From Rhodoferax sp. (GTDB lineage: Bacteria; Pseudomonadota; Gammaproteobacteria; Burkholderiales; Burkholderiaceae_C), in assembly GCF_030697375.1 (NCBI RefSeq), contig NZ_JAUYQD010000040.1:1-64000 (forward strand): a stretch of 64,000 nucleotides of DNA, in the 5' to 3' direction. A model generated the notes under the pieces. It made no database searches, had not been told where the DNA came from, and saw nothing but the letters and a program-made list of their open reading frames with translations. Each line of letters starts with the position of its first letter. Position 1 is the first letter of the stretch. The position numbers and the translations under genes were made by a program. This document shows, piece after piece, positions 7,956 through 16,838 of the stretch.

Positions 7956-9131
7956 TTACAACACCTCAAAAATCCCGGCAGCGCCCATGCCGCCACCGAT
8001 ACACATGGTGACGCAGACGCGCTTGGCGCCACGGCGTTTGCCTTCGATGAGGGCGTGGCCGGTCAGACGCTGGCCGCTCACACCGTAGGGGTGGCCCACG
8101 GCGATGGCGCCGCCGTTCACGTTCAGGCGGTCCGCGGGGATGCCCAGCTTGTCGCGGCAGTAGAGCACCTGCACGGCAAAGGCTTCGTTCAGTTCCCACA
8201 GGTCGATGTCGTTGACCGTCAGGCCCAGGCGCGCCAGGGCCTTGGGGATGGCGAACACCGGGCCAATGCCCATCTCATCCGGCTCGCAACCGGCCACGGC
8301 AAAGCCCAGGAAACGGCCCAAGGGCTGCAGGCCCTTCTTCTCGGCCAGGGTTTCGCTCATCAGCACCATTGCGCCGCCGCCGTCCGAAAACTGGCTGGCA
8401 TTGCCGGCGGTGATCAGGCCGCCAGGGACGGCGGAGCGCAAGCCGCTGATGCCTTCCTTGGTGGTGCCTTCGCGGATGCCTTCGTCGTTGGTGACGGTGA
8501 CTTGTTTGGTCATCAGGCCCATGACTTTGTCGGCCACACCCATGGTGACGGTGATGGGGGCAATTTCCGCAGTGAACAAACCGGCAGCCAATGCGGCCGA
8601 GGCCCGCTGTTGGCTGGCGGCGCCGTATTCGTCCATGGCGTCGCGGCTGATGTTGTAGCGCTTGGCCACGTTCTCGGCGGTTTGCAGCATGTTCCAGTAG
8701 ATTTCGGGCTTGTTCTTGACCAACCAGGGGTCGGTCATCATGTGGGTGTTCATTTCTTGCTGCACGCAAGAGATGGCTTCCACACCGCCGGCCACATAGA
8801 TATCGCCTTCGTTGGCGATGATGCGCTGGGCCGCCAGGGCGATGGTTTGCAGGCCGGAAGAACAAAAGCGGTTGACTGTCATGCCCGATACCGTCACGGG
8901 GCAGCCGGCACGCAGCGCGGCCTGGCGTGCGATGTTGGCGCCGGTGGCCCCTTCGGGGGTGGCACAGCCCATGATCACGTCGTCCACCTCACCGGCGTCG
9001 ATGCCCGCGCGCTTGATGGCATGCTCCACGGCGTGGCCGCCCAGGGTGGCGCCGTGGGTCATGTTGAAAGAACCTTTCCAGCTCTTGGCAAGCGGGGTGC
9101 GGGCGGTAGAAACGATTACGGCTGAGGTCAT
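7956..9131 (-). CDS. Thiolase (acetyl-CoA C-acyltransferase)
   Basis: Catalyses thiolytic cleavage of 3-ketoacyl-CoA, or the reverse condensation. 391 residues, the usual thiolase length. The nucleophilic Cys is in NRFCSSG (C90). The His of [14 protein letters not shown] and the second Cys of [14 protein letters not shown] complete the active site. The ATG at 9131 follows AGGAAGT at good spacing and gives the family N-terminus [12 protein letters not shown]. It is the last gene of a minus-strand run with the FadB-like protein and an M20 peptidase, and a repeat-derived terminator follows. It is the likely final step of beta-oxidation here; preferred chain length is unknown. Confidence 0.95.
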   Translation of the reverse strand: MTSAVIVSTARTPLAKSWKGSFNMTHGATLGGHAVEHAIKRAGIDAGEVDDVIMGCATPEGATGANIARQAALRAGCPVTVSGMTVNRFCSSGLQTIALAAQRIIANEGDIYVAGGVEAISCVQQEMNTHMMTDPWLVKNKPEIYWNMLQTAENVAKRYNISRDAMDEYGAASQQRASAALAAGLFTAEIAPITVTMGVADKVMGLMTKQVTVTNDEGIREGTTKEGISGLRSAVPGGLITAGNASQFSDGGGAMVLMSETLAEKKGLQPLGRFLGFAVAGCEPDEMGIGPVFAIPKALARLGLTVNDIDLWELNEAFAVQVLYCRDKLGIPADRLNVNGGAIAVGHPYGVSGQRLTGHALIEGKRRGAKRVCVTMCIGGGMGAAGIFEVL

Positions 9132-9209
9132 GGTCTTACTTCCTAAAATGTTGGGGGCAGAGCTGGCCGCTACACGGCTGCGGTCTGTCCCACAAGGCTT
9201 CAAAACTAC

Positions 9210-10703
9210 TTACATGGTGGGCGCTTGGGCACCCTGGGTCAAAAGGCGGTGGTAAAAGCGGATCGCTTCTACGTAGTTGCTGGTTGAAATACGTTCGTTG
9301 GTTCCATGGAAACGCGGCAAATCTTCGGACTTGGCACGCACCGGCGAGAACTTGAAGATATGGTCACTGATGTCGCCGAAATGGATGGAGTCGGTACCGC
9401 CAATCATCAGTCCCGGCGCCACCAGCGTGCCCGGGAACACTTCCCGAATGGTGCGGTTGAGCAGCTTGTACTGGGCTGAATCGGTGGGCGCCACCTTGGA
9501 GGCATCCACCGCGCCGGGCAAGGCAAACAACTCGAAAGCGTCATTGCCCGTGGCTTGGGCCACCTGCGCCTTCATGCGGTCCATGACTTGCGCCTTGGTG
9601 TCCCCCGGCAGCAGGCGGAAATTGACCGTGGCCTCAGCGCGTCCGGGCAACACATTGTCTTTGTTGCCTGCATTCACCATGGTCAAGGCGGTGGTGGTGC
9701 GCAACATGGCGTTGGTGCTGGCACCGGCCTCCAATTGCTTTTGCACCACGGGCCCGAACAGCCACAGGTTGGACAAGGCCACGCGAGAAAAACCACCCAT
9801 CTCGGGCGCCACGGTGGCAAACATCTCTCCTGCCACGCCACGAATGCCACCCGGAAGTTGATCGTCGTCCACCCGTTTGAGCGCGGCGCTCAGCATGGCA
9901 ATGGCACTGGTGCCTTTGGGCGGCGGCATGGACGAGTGGCCGGGTGTGGCCCCCATCTTCAACACCACCGACAGGTAGCCTTTTTCCGCCACGCCGATCA
10001 AGGCCGCCGGCTTGCTCAAGCCCGGCATGATGCCGTCGGTGATCAGCAAGCCCTCGTCCACCACCAGGTCCAGCCGGATCTTGCGCTCTTTCAGCAGCGC
10101 CGCAATACGCGCAGCCCCCCGCAAACCACCCACTTCTTCATCGGCACCATAGGCCAGGTACACGGTGCGCTCAGGTTTGAAGCCGCTGGCGACCAGCATT
10201 TCTACGGCCTCCAGTTGCGACATCAGGTTGCCCTTGTCGTCCCAGGCACCCCGGCCCCACACAAACCCATCCTTGATCTGGCCAGAAAACGGCTCCACCG
10301 CCCAGTCTTTTTCGGTGCCGGGGGCCACAGGCACCACGTCCTGGTGCGCCATCAGCAAAATAGGCTGGGCCTGGGGGTTGGAGCCAGCCCAGGTGTACAA
10401 AAGACTCAAATCCCCCACCACTTCGCGTTTGAGCACGGCGTGGGTTTTGGGAAAGCGGGTCTGCAACAAGGCATGCAACTGTTGGAACTGGTCCGCGTGC
10501 AGGGCCGCATCGTCGCGGGAAGAGAGGGTGCGCAGGCGCACCGCCTCCCCCAGCCGAGCAGCCACAGCTGCTTCGTCCACCGGCAACACCGCTACCGCAG
10601 GCACGTCCAGTTGACGCGAGCCTTGGCGCACGGTGTTCACCGCCAAAACTGCTGCCAATACCAGCAGCAGCCCTAGCAGGCCAAACAGAAGTTTCTTGAC
10701 CAT
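9210..10703 (-). CDS. M20 family metallopeptidase, membrane-anchored
   Basis: 497 residues. An N-terminal hydrophobic segment (about 4-23) is either an anchor or an uncleaved signal. The M20 zinc-hydrolase core follows: MAHQDVVPV and GRGAWDDKG carry the first metal ligands, YGADEEVGG carries the catalytic Glu pair, and HSSMPP belongs to the dimerisation lid. The closest named relatives by layout are PM20D1/carboxypeptidase S-type enzymes, which hydrolyse or form N-acyl amino acids. The gene lies 18 bp after the FadB-like gene and 78 bp before the thiolase, so it is probably co-transcribed with beta-oxidation genes. Release of a fatty acid from an N-acyl amino acid would fit that setting, but this is inference. 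Confidence 0.9.
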   Translation of the reverse strand: MVKKLLFGLLGLLLVLAAVLAVNTVRQGSRQLDVPAVAVLPVDEAAVAARLGEAVRLRTLSSRDDAALHADQFQQLHALLQTRFPKTHAVLKREVVGDLSLLYTWAGSNPQAQPILLMAHQDVVPVAPGTEKDWAVEPFSGQIKDGFVWGRGAWDDKGNLMSQLEAVEMLVASGFKPERTVYLAYGADEEVGGLRGAARIAALLKERKIRLDLVVDEGLLITDGIMPGLSKPAALIGVAEKGYLSVVLKMGATPGHSSMPPPKGTSAIAMLSAALKRVDDDQLPGGIRGVAGEMFATVAPEMGGFSRVALSNLWLFGPVVQKQLEAGASTNAMLRTTTALTMVNAGNKDNVLPGRAEATVNFRLLPGDTKAQVMDRMKAQVAQATGNDAFELFALPGAVDASKVAPTDSAQYKLLNRTIREVFPGTLVAPGLMIGGTDSIHFGDISDHIFKFSPVRAKSEDLPRFHGTNERISTSNYVEAIRFYHRLLTQGAQAPTM

Positions 10704-10721
10704 GGTGGCGAAGCGGGTCGC

Positions 10722-12821
10722 TTAGTTGAAGGACTTGCCTTCGGCAGCGAGCTTGGCCAGCAGGGGCGCAGGCTGCCAGAACTTGGCGTCGTCCAGCGGA
10801 TTCTGGGCAAAGCGGTTCATGGCTTGCACCACGTTGAACAGGCCCACTTCGTCGGCGTAGTTCATGGGGCCACCCCGGTGGGCCGGGAAACCGTAGCCAA
10901 AGATGTAGACGATGTCGATGTCGCTGGCCTTGTTGGCAATGCCTTCTTCCAAAATCAAGGCCGCTTCGTTCACCAGAGAGAACACCAGGCGCTGCACGAT
11001 TTCTTCATCCGAAATCTTGCGGGGGGTGATGCCCAGTGCCTTGCGGTGCTCTTCAATCATCTGCACCACTTCGGCATTGGGGATCGCGTCGCGTTTGCCG
11101 GCCACATAGTCGTACCAGCCGGCGCCGGTTTTTTGGCCAAAACGGCCTTTTTCACACAGCAAGTCAGCGGTCTTGCTGTATTTCATGTCGGGCTTTTCGC
11201 TGTAACGGCGCTTGCGGATCGCCCAGCCAATGTCGTTGCCCGCCAGATCGCCCATGCGGAACGGTCCCATGGCCATGCCAAATTTTTCCATGGCTTTGTC
11301 CACTTGCGCGGGGGTGCAGCCTTCGTCCAGCAGGAAGCCCCCTTGGCGGCCGTACTGCTCGATCATGCGGTTGCCGATAAAGCCATCGCACACGCCAGAC
11401 ACCACGGCGGTCTTGCGGATCTTCTTGGCCACGGTCATCACGGTGGCCATCACGTCTTTGGCGGTTTTAGCGCCGCGCACCACTTCCAGCAGCTTCATCA
11501 CATTGGCGGGGCTGAAGAAGTGCAGGCCCACCACGTCTTCGGGGCGCTTGGTGAAGGAGGCTATTCTGTCCACATCCAGGGTGGAGGTGTTGGATGCCAG
11601 AATGGCGCCGGGTTTCATCACGCGGTCCAGTTCCTTGAACACCGCTTCCTTGACGCCGATTTCTTCAAACACGGCTTCAATCACCATGTCGGTACCGTTC
11701 AGATCGTCGTAGCTCAAGGTGGTGCTCAAAAGCGCCATGCGCTGGTCCAACTTGTCTTGCTTGAGCTTGCCCTTCTTGACCTGGGCTTCGTAGTTCTTGC
11801 GGATGGTCGCAATGCCGCGGTCCAGCGCTTCTTGCTTCATTTCCAGCATCTTGACCGGAATGCCCGCGTTCAGGAAGTTCATGGCAATGCCGCCTCCCAT
11901 GGTGCCGGCACCGATAACCGCTACAGAATTAATAGCGCGTTGCGCAGTGTCTGCGGGGACATCGGGGATTTTGGAGGCTGCACGCTCGGCCAGGAACAGG
12001 TGGCGCAGGGATTTGCTTTCGGCGGTCCACATCAGGTTGATGAAGATTTCGCGCTCCACGGCCATGCCGTCGTCAAACTTCTTCTTGGTGGCCGCTTCGA
12101 CCGCGTCCACACATTTGGCGGGCGCCGGGAAATTCTTGGACATGCCCTTGACCATATTGCGGGCAAACTGGAAGTACGCATCGCCCTGGGGGTGCTTGCA
12201 TTTCAGGTCACGTACCAAAGGCAAGGGGCGCACATCGGCCACCGAGCGGGCAAAGGCAACAGCTTCCTCAGCCAAGGATTCTGCGGATTGGGCGATCTTG
12301 TCGAACAGTTTTTGGCCTGGCAGCATGGCCAGCATTTCGCTCTTGACCGGTTCGCCCGAAACAATCATGTTCAAGGCGGCCTCCACACCCAGCACACGGG
12401 GCAGGCGCTGCGTGCCGCCGGCGCCGGGCAACAGGCCCAGCTTCACTTCGGGCAGGGCCACGCTGGTGCCAGGAGCAGCCACACGGTAGTGGCAACCCAG
12501 GGCCAATTCCAGTCCACCGCCCATCACCACGGTATGGATGGCAGCGACCACGGGTTTGGAAGAGTTTTCCAGCACACCGATGACGCTGTTCAGGTTGGGC
12601 TCCTGCATGGCCAGGGGGGAGCCGAATTCCTTGATATCCGCACCACCGGAGAACGCTTTGCCAGCGCCCGTGATCACGATGGCCTTCACCGCCGCGTCGG
12701 CGTTGGCCTGGGCCATGCCGTCAGCAATGCCTTGGCGGGTGGACAAACCCAAACCATTCACGGGCGGGTTGTTCAAAGTGATGATGGCGATGTCGCCATG
12801 GACTTGGTATTGGGCGGTCAT
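10722..12821 (-). CDS. Bifunctional enoyl-CoA hydratase / 3-hydroxyacyl-CoA dehydrogenase (FadB/FadJ-like)
   Basis: Hydrates 2-enoyl-CoA and oxidises the resulting 3-hydroxyacyl-CoA with NAD. 699 residues. The N-terminal crotonase domain (1-~190) has catalytic Glu candidates in GGGLELALG (E105) and LPEVKLGLLPGAGGTQ (E125). The NAD-binding Rossmann motif VIGAGTMGGGIAMNF lies near 300, followed by two C-terminal dehydrogenase domains. The ATG at 12821 has AAGGA upstream. A TetR-type inverted repeat at 12846-12859 sits in its upstream region. A copy of the 54-nt repeat lies in frame at the linker just before the Rossmann motif (11920-11973). It heads the run hydratase/dehydrogenase - M20 peptidase - thiolase. 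Confidence 0.95.
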   Translation of the reverse strand: MTAQYQVHGDIAIITLNNPPVNGLGLSTRQGIADGMAQANADAAVKAIVITGAGKAFSGGADIKEFGSPLAMQEPNLNSVIGVLENSSKPVVAAIHTVVMGGGLELALGCHYRVAAPGTSVALPEVKLGLLPGAGGTQRLPRVLGVEAALNMIVSGEPVKSEMLAMLPGQKLFDKIAQSAESLAEEAVAFARSVADVRPLPLVRDLKCKHPQGDAYFQFARNMVKGMSKNFPAPAKCVDAVEAATKKKFDDGMAVEREIFINLMWTAESKSLRHLFLAERAASKIPDVPADTAQRAINSVAVIGAGTMGGGIAMNFLNAGIPVKMLEMKQEALDRGIATIRKNYEAQVKKGKLKQDKLDQRMALLSTTLSYDDLNGTDMVIEAVFEEIGVKEAVFKELDRVMKPGAILASNTSTLDVDRIASFTKRPEDVVGLHFFSPANVMKLLEVVRGAKTAKDVMATVMTVAKKIRKTAVVSGVCDGFIGNRMIEQYGRQGGFLLDEGCTPAQVDKAMEKFGMAMGPFRMGDLAGNDIGWAIRKRRYSEKPDMKYSKTADLLCEKGRFGQKTGAGWYDYVAGKRDAIPNAEVVQMIEEHRKALGITPRKISDEEIVQRLVFSLVNEAALILEEGIANKASDIDIVYIFGYGFPAHRGGPMNYADEVGLFNVVQAMNRFAQNPLDDAKFWQPAPLLAKLAAEGKSFN
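11920..11973 (-). repeat. 54-nt repeat copy inside the fadB-like gene, sense
   Basis: On the minus strand it reads TGCGCAACGCGCTATTAATTC followed by TGTAGC with a one-base junction, very close to the dapE copy (TGCGCAAGCAGCTATTAATTC). It encodes PADTAQRAINSVA immediately before VIGAGTMG, in the same frame as the dapE copy. Protein length does not look increased relative to remembered homologues, so it may have replaced native linker codons. Confidence 0.6.
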
Positions 12822-12845
12822 GTTTGCATTCCTTGAATGTAAAAA

Positions 12846-12859
12846 TAGAACGGTCGTTC
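12846..12859. promoter_or_regulatory. TetR-type operator candidate
   Basis: AGAACG-GT-CGTTCT is an inverted repeat with 6-bp arms and a 2-bp centre, 25 bp upstream of the fadB-like ATG. Its form (AACGnnCGTT core) is typical of sites for TetR-family regulators of fatty-acid degradation. It is followed by a T run. No TetR gene is in this window. Confidence 0.5.
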
Positions 12860-12928
12860 TTTTTTGTGATTGTAAAAGGTTTTTCGAACCTGCAACAAAC
12901 CCATTTGTCGCAGTTGGGACAAGCGGAT

Positions 12929-13624
12929 CTAAACCTCCAGCCACTCCTTGCGGATGTCGCTGTTGTTCTGCAACTCGGCAGGCGTGCCTTCAAACACCAC
13001 GCTGCCATGCCCCATAACAAAACAGCGGTCCGAAATTTTCATGGCGATGGTGAGCTTTTGCTCAATCAGCAGCACCGAAATGCCCCGCTTGCGCAGCTCC
13101 TGCAGGTACTCGGCGACCAGCTCCACGATCTTGGGCGCCAGCCCTTCGGTGGGCTCATCGATGATGATCAGGTCGGGGTCACCCATCAGGGTGCGGCACA
13201 GGGTGAGCATTTGCTGCTCGCCGCCCGACATCACGCCGGCTTCGGTGTGCTCGCGTTCTTTCAGGCGCGGAAACATGCGGTACATGTCTTCAAAGCTCCA
13301 GCGCGGCTTGGTTTTTCCGCGTTTTTGGCCCAGCAGCAGGTTTTGGTGCACGGTGAGCTTGGGGAAAATATCGCGGTTTTCGGGCACATAACCGATACCA
13401 AGGTGGGCGATTTCGTAGGTCTTGGAGCCCCGGATTTCACGCCCCTTCCATTGCACCGAGCCCTGGCAATCCACCAGACCCATGATGGCCTTGGCCGTGG
13501 TAGAGCGCCCAGAGCCATTGCGCCCCAGCAGGGACACAATTTCACCGGTGCCGACATGCATGTCCACGCCATGGAGCACATGACTTTTGCCATAAAAGGC
13601 ATTGAGATGAGAGACTTTCAACAT
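12929..13624 (-). CDS. LivF-type ABC transporter ATP-binding protein
   Basis: 231 residues, one of two ATPases of a branched-chain/hydrophobic-solute ABC importer. The signature is MSGGEQQM and Walker B is LIIIDEPTEGLAP; the switch His region lies in LLIEQK. The P-loop reads GRNGSGRST (34-42), with Arg40 in place of the nearly invariant Lys. I have a memory of Arg at this site in some Burkholderiales LivF homologues, so it may be a lineage trait rather than a defect. The start at 13624 is 2 bp after the LivG-type stop. This is the last gene of the transporter set. The substrate is not determined. Confidence 0.93.
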   Translation of the reverse strand: MLKVSHLNAFYGKSHVLHGVDMHVGTGEIVSLLGRNGSGRSTTAKAIMGLVDCQGSVQWKGREIRGSKTYEIAHLGIGYVPENRDIFPKLTVHQNLLLGQKRGKTKPRWSFEDMYRMFPRLKEREHTEAGVMSGGEQQMLTLCRTLMGDPDLIIIDEPTEGLAPKIVELVAEYLQELRKRGISVLLIEQKLTIAMKISDRCFVMGHGSVVFEGTPAELQNNSDIRKEWLEV

Positions 13625-13626
13625 AT

Positions 13627-14421
13627 TCAGTGTCCTTGTGCCTGCGCGTCCGCCACCGACGAGCCCAGGTAGGCTTCTTGCACCCGGGCGTTGGCACGCA
13701 CCGCATCCGGCGTGTCAAAAGCGATGACTTCGCCATACACCACCACCGCAATCTTGTCCGCCAGACCAAACACCACGCCCATGTCGTGCTCCACGGTCAG
13801 CAGCGTCTTGCCTTCGGTGACCGACTTGATCAGGGAAATAAACCGCGTGGTTTCGCTCTTGCTCATACCGGCAGTGGGTTCGTCCAGCAAGATGACACTG
13901 GCGCCGCCGCCAATGGTGATACCAATCTCCAGCGCACGCTGCTCGGCATAGGTCAGGTTGACCGCCAGCACATCGCGCTTTTTGTCGAGCTGGATCATCT
14001 CCATCAGTTGGCGGGCTTTTTGGTTGGCGTCGTCCAGGTTCACCAAAAATTTCAGGAAGGTGTATTTGTAGCCCAGGCTCCACAACACGCTGCAGCGCAG
14101 GTTCTCAAAGACGCTGAGCTGCGGAAAGATATTGGTGATCTGAAAGCTGCGCGACAGCCCCAGGCGGTTGATCTCAAACGGCCGCATACCGTTGATGCGC
14201 TGGCCATGCAGCAGCACGTCACCGCTGCTGGGCTCAAAACGCCCGCTGATCAGATTGAACAGGGTGGATTTTCCGGCGCCGTTCGGGCCAATGACCGCCA
14301 CCCTTTCGCCTGCGTGCACGGCCAGGTTGATGCCCCGGATGATTTCGGATTTGCCAAAACTTCTGCGCAGATCGCGCAGTTCCAGGGCCAGAGCGCCCGG
14401 AGATACATGGGTGGTGCTCAT
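13627..14421 (-). CDS. LivG-type ABC transporter ATP-binding protein
   Basis: 264 residues. Walker A is GPNGAGKST, with normal Lys, and Walker B is VILLDEPTAGM; QRALEIG replaces part of the usual signature loop (LTYAEQRALEIG), as in many LivG proteins. The ATG at 14421 overlaps the TGA of the permease upstream by 4 bp (ATGA), which implies translational coupling and fixes the start; the frame runs further upstream but those residues fall inside the permease gene. It pairs with the LivF-type subunit next to it. Confidence 0.95.
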   Translation of the reverse strand: MSTTHVSPGALALELRDLRRSFGKSEIIRGINLAVHAGERVAVIGPNGAGKSTLFNLISGRFEPSSGDVLLHGQRINGMRPFEINRLGLSRSFQITNIFPQLSVFENLRCSVLWSLGYKYTFLKFLVNLDDANQKARQLMEMIQLDKKRDVLAVNLTYAEQRALEIGITIGGGASVILLDEPTAGMSKSETTRFISLIKSVTEGKTLLTVEHDMGVVFGLADKIAVVVYGEVIAFDTPDAVRANARVQEAYLGSSVADAQAQGH

Positions 14422-15695
14422 ACTGCGTGCCTCCGCTTGATTTCTTTTTCTATCTCTTCCTGGACCACGCTCCAGCGGCCCAGAAACTGACGGCGGCACA
14501 GCTCAAACAAACCCAGGCCCACCAACATGACCAAACCCGCACCCAGCCAACTGCCAAGGCTTGCGGTGTCCAGACTGGCGCCCAGAAAGTGCAGCTCCCC
14601 CCCCATGGCGGCATTGAGCTGGCGGTGGTACACCATCTCCAGCAAGGCAGCGGCCCCCGCAAAGCCCACCAAGCCCGTCAACACCAGTGCAGCGTAGTGC
14701 CCCAACAGGCCTTTGAGCTTGCCAAAACTGGCGACCCGCAGGTTCATCATGACCAGGCTGGCGATACCGCCGGGGGCGTACATCACCATGAACAGGAATA
14801 TAAAACCCAGGTACAGCAGCCAGGCCTTGGTGAACTCGCTGAGCACCACAAAGGCCAGCACCATCAGCACCGCACCGATGATGGGACCAAAAAAGAAGGT
14901 GGCCCCGCCCAAAAAGGTGAACAAAAGGTAGGCCCCCGAACGCCCTGCCCCCACCACCTCGGCGGTCACAATCTCAAAGTTCAGCGCCGCCAGCCCACCC
15001 GAAATACCGGCAAAAAAGCCCGCAATGATGAAGGCCGTGTAACGCACCCGCTGCGGGTTGTAGCCAATGAACTCGACCCGCTCCGGGTTGTCGCGCACCG
15101 CATTGAGCATGCGCCCCAGGGGGGTGCCGGTAAACGCAAACATCAGCGCCACCGCCACAAAGGTGTAGGCCGCAATCAGGTAGTAGACCTGCACCGCTGG
15201 CGCAAACGTGATCCCCATGAAGGGCTGGCCAACCACCCGGTTGCTGGAAATACCCGCCTCCCCGCCGAAAAAGTCAGAAAACATCAGGGACATGGCAAAC
15301 ACCAGCTCCGCCATGCCCAGCGTGATCATGGCGAAAGTGTTGCCCGATTTGCGGGTGGTGACAAAACCCAGCAGAACAGCAAACCCCATTCCGGCCACGC
15401 CGCCCACGAGCGGCACCAGGCTCACGGGCAAGGGCAGACTGCCCTGCCCCACCGCATTGAGCGCGTGGATGGCCATATAGGCGCCCAGTCCCGTATAGAC
15501 CGCGTGGCCGAAACTCAGCATGCCGCCCTGCCCCAACAACATGTTGTACGAGAGGCAGGCAATGATGGCAATGCCCATCTGCGACAGCATGGTGATGGAC
15601 AAACCGCTGCCAAACACCTGTGGTGCCAGCACCAGCACCAGGGCAAACAGCCCCCAGACCACAACACGGCCTTTTTTTATGGAAAACATACGCAC
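14418..15695 (-). CDS. LivM-type ABC transporter permease
   Basis: Membrane permease of the LivM family with about 9-10 hydrophobic segments. LSYNMLLGQGGMLSFGHAVY is the characteristic family motif. 425 residues, longer than typical LivM (~320-360) because of an extra C-terminal part with two more hydrophobic stretches (about 330-415). The GTG at 15695 directly follows the previous stop and has GGAAGG 4-5 nt upstream; an ATG two codons in (15689) is the alternative. It forms the translocation pore with the LivH-type permease. Confidence 0.93.
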   Translation of the reverse strand: MRMFSIKKGRVVVWGLFALVLVLAPQVFGSGLSITMLSQMGIAIIACLSYNMLLGQGGMLSFGHAVYTGLGAYMAIHALNAVGQGSLPLPVSLVPLVGGVAGMGFAVLLGFVTTRKSGNTFAMITLGMAELVFAMSLMFSDFFGGEAGISSNRVVGQPFMGITFAPAVQVYYLIAAYTFVAVALMFAFTGTPLGRMLNAVRDNPERVEFIGYNPQRVRYTAFIIAGFFAGISGGLAALNFEIVTAEVVGAGRSGAYLLFTFLGGATFFFGPIIGAVLMVLAFVVLSEFTKAWLLYLGFIFLFMVMYAPGGIASLVMMNLRVASFGKLKGLLGHYAALVLTGLVGFAGAAALLEMVYHRQLNAAMGGELHFLGASLDTASLGSWLGAGLVMLVGLGLFELCRRQFLGRWSVVQEEIEKEIKRRHAV

Positions 15696-16730
15696 TTAAC
15701 CTTCCCGTTTACCCAACAAGCCCTTGGGGCGGAATATCAAAATCAAGACCAAAAACAGGTAGGGCAGGATCGGTGCCACCTGCGACAGCGTCAGTTTGGC
15801 CACTGAGTTGTTGCGCGCCGCCTCGCTGAGCGTTACACCCAGGTTGCCCAGCACGCTGCTCAGGGAATAGTCGAAGGCAATGGCAAAGGTCTGGATAACA
15901 CCGATCAGCAAGGAAGCCAGGAAAGCCCCCGACAAAGAACCCAAGCCACCGACCACCACCACCACAAAGATGATGGAGCCCACCGTGCCGGCCATGGACG
16001 GCTCGGTCACGTAGGTACTTCCGCCAATCACACCGGCCAGCCCGGCCAGGCCGGTACCCGCGCCAAACACCAGCATGAACACGCGGGGCACGTTGTGCCC
16101 CAAGGATTCGGCCATGTGCGGGTGCGTCAGGGCCGCCTGGATCACCAGGCCAATGCGGGTGTGGGTCAGCAATAACCACAAGCCCAGCAGCATCAGCAGC
16201 GCCACAACCATCATGAACCCCCGGGTCATGGGAAAAGGCGAACACACCACCCGCACGGCGGCGTCGGCCGCACTGCACAAATTGGCAGGTGCAGCCCCCC
16301 AGACCAGGCGCAAGCCGTCCACGGCATGGTTGACCAGGGTGAACGCCGGGCCTTTCAGGCTCTCGGGTGGGTTGAATTCCAAAGCGGTGCGGCCCCAGAT
16401 GAGCTGCACCAGTTCCAAGAAGATGTAGGACAAGCCAAAGGTCAGCAGCAGCTCGGCAACATGGCCAAACTTATGCACCCCGCGCAAGGCCATGCGCTCA
16501 AACAGCGCACCCAAGCCGCCCACCAGCAAGGGGGCAATCACCAGTGCGGGCCAAAACCCCATGACGCCCGACAAGGTGTAGCCCACATAGGCACCCACCA
16601 TATAGAAGCTCGCATGCGCAAAATTGAGCACGCCCATCATGCTGAAAATCAGCGTCAGTCCCGCGCTGAGCATGAACAGCAGGAGCCCGTAGCTCAAACC
16701 GTTCAGCATCGAAATAATGAAAAACTCCAT
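15696..16730 (-). CDS. LivH-type ABC transporter permease
   Basis: 344 residues with about eight membrane segments. NGLSYGLLLFMLSAGLTLIFSMMGVLNFAHAS is the LivH-family N-terminus (only part is cited as a motif: MGVLNFAHASFYM). There is a hydrophilic loop near 130-165. The ATG at 16730 is chosen because MEFFIISMLNG matches family starts; a TTG at 16754 would add eight unlikely residues. It is separated from the binding-protein gene by a hairpin that could reduce transcription into the membrane genes. Confidence 0.94.
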   Translation of the reverse strand: MEFFIISMLNGLSYGLLLFMLSAGLTLIFSMMGVLNFAHASFYMVGAYVGYTLSGVMGFWPALVIAPLLVGGLGALFERMALRGVHKFGHVAELLLTFGLSYIFLELVQLIWGRTALEFNPPESLKGPAFTLVNHAVDGLRLVWGAAPANLCSAADAAVRVVCSPFPMTRGFMMVVALLMLLGLWLLLTHTRIGLVIQAALTHPHMAESLGHNVPRVFMLVFGAGTGLAGLAGVIGGSTYVTEPSMAGTVGSIIFVVVVVGGLGSLSGAFLASLLIGVIQTFAIAFDYSLSSVLGNLGVTLSEAARNNSVAKLTLSQVAPILPYLFLVLILIFRPKGLLGKREG

Positions 16731-16779
16731 CCGCCTATTCCCTTTCGCCCCCAAAGGAGCTGCATTTGCCGTTCAGAAA

Positions 16780-16815
16780 ACAGGGCCCAATGCATTGCCT
16801 GCAATTGAGCCCTGT
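16780..16815 (-). terminator. Attenuating hairpin between binding protein and permease genes
   Basis: On the minus strand ACAGGGCTCAAT and ATTGGGCCCTGT form a 12-bp stem with one mismatch around a 12-nt loop, followed by TTTTC. In this position it would favour high expression of the binding protein over the permeases, as is common in ABC importer operons. Confidence 0.6.
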
Positions 16816-16838
16816 CGCTGGTCTTTGCCGCGTGTGGA

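Noticed and set aside
10824..12836. 670-codon open frame opposite the fadB-like gene
   Set aside because: Antisense shadow; no recognisable domain and no ribosome binding site.
13081..13110. Repeat-like words (CGCTTGCGCAGCTCCTG) in the LivF-type gene
   Set aside because: Only the short core matches; the 3' ATAGC hairpin and 5' stem are absent and the residues fit the normal ABC protein.
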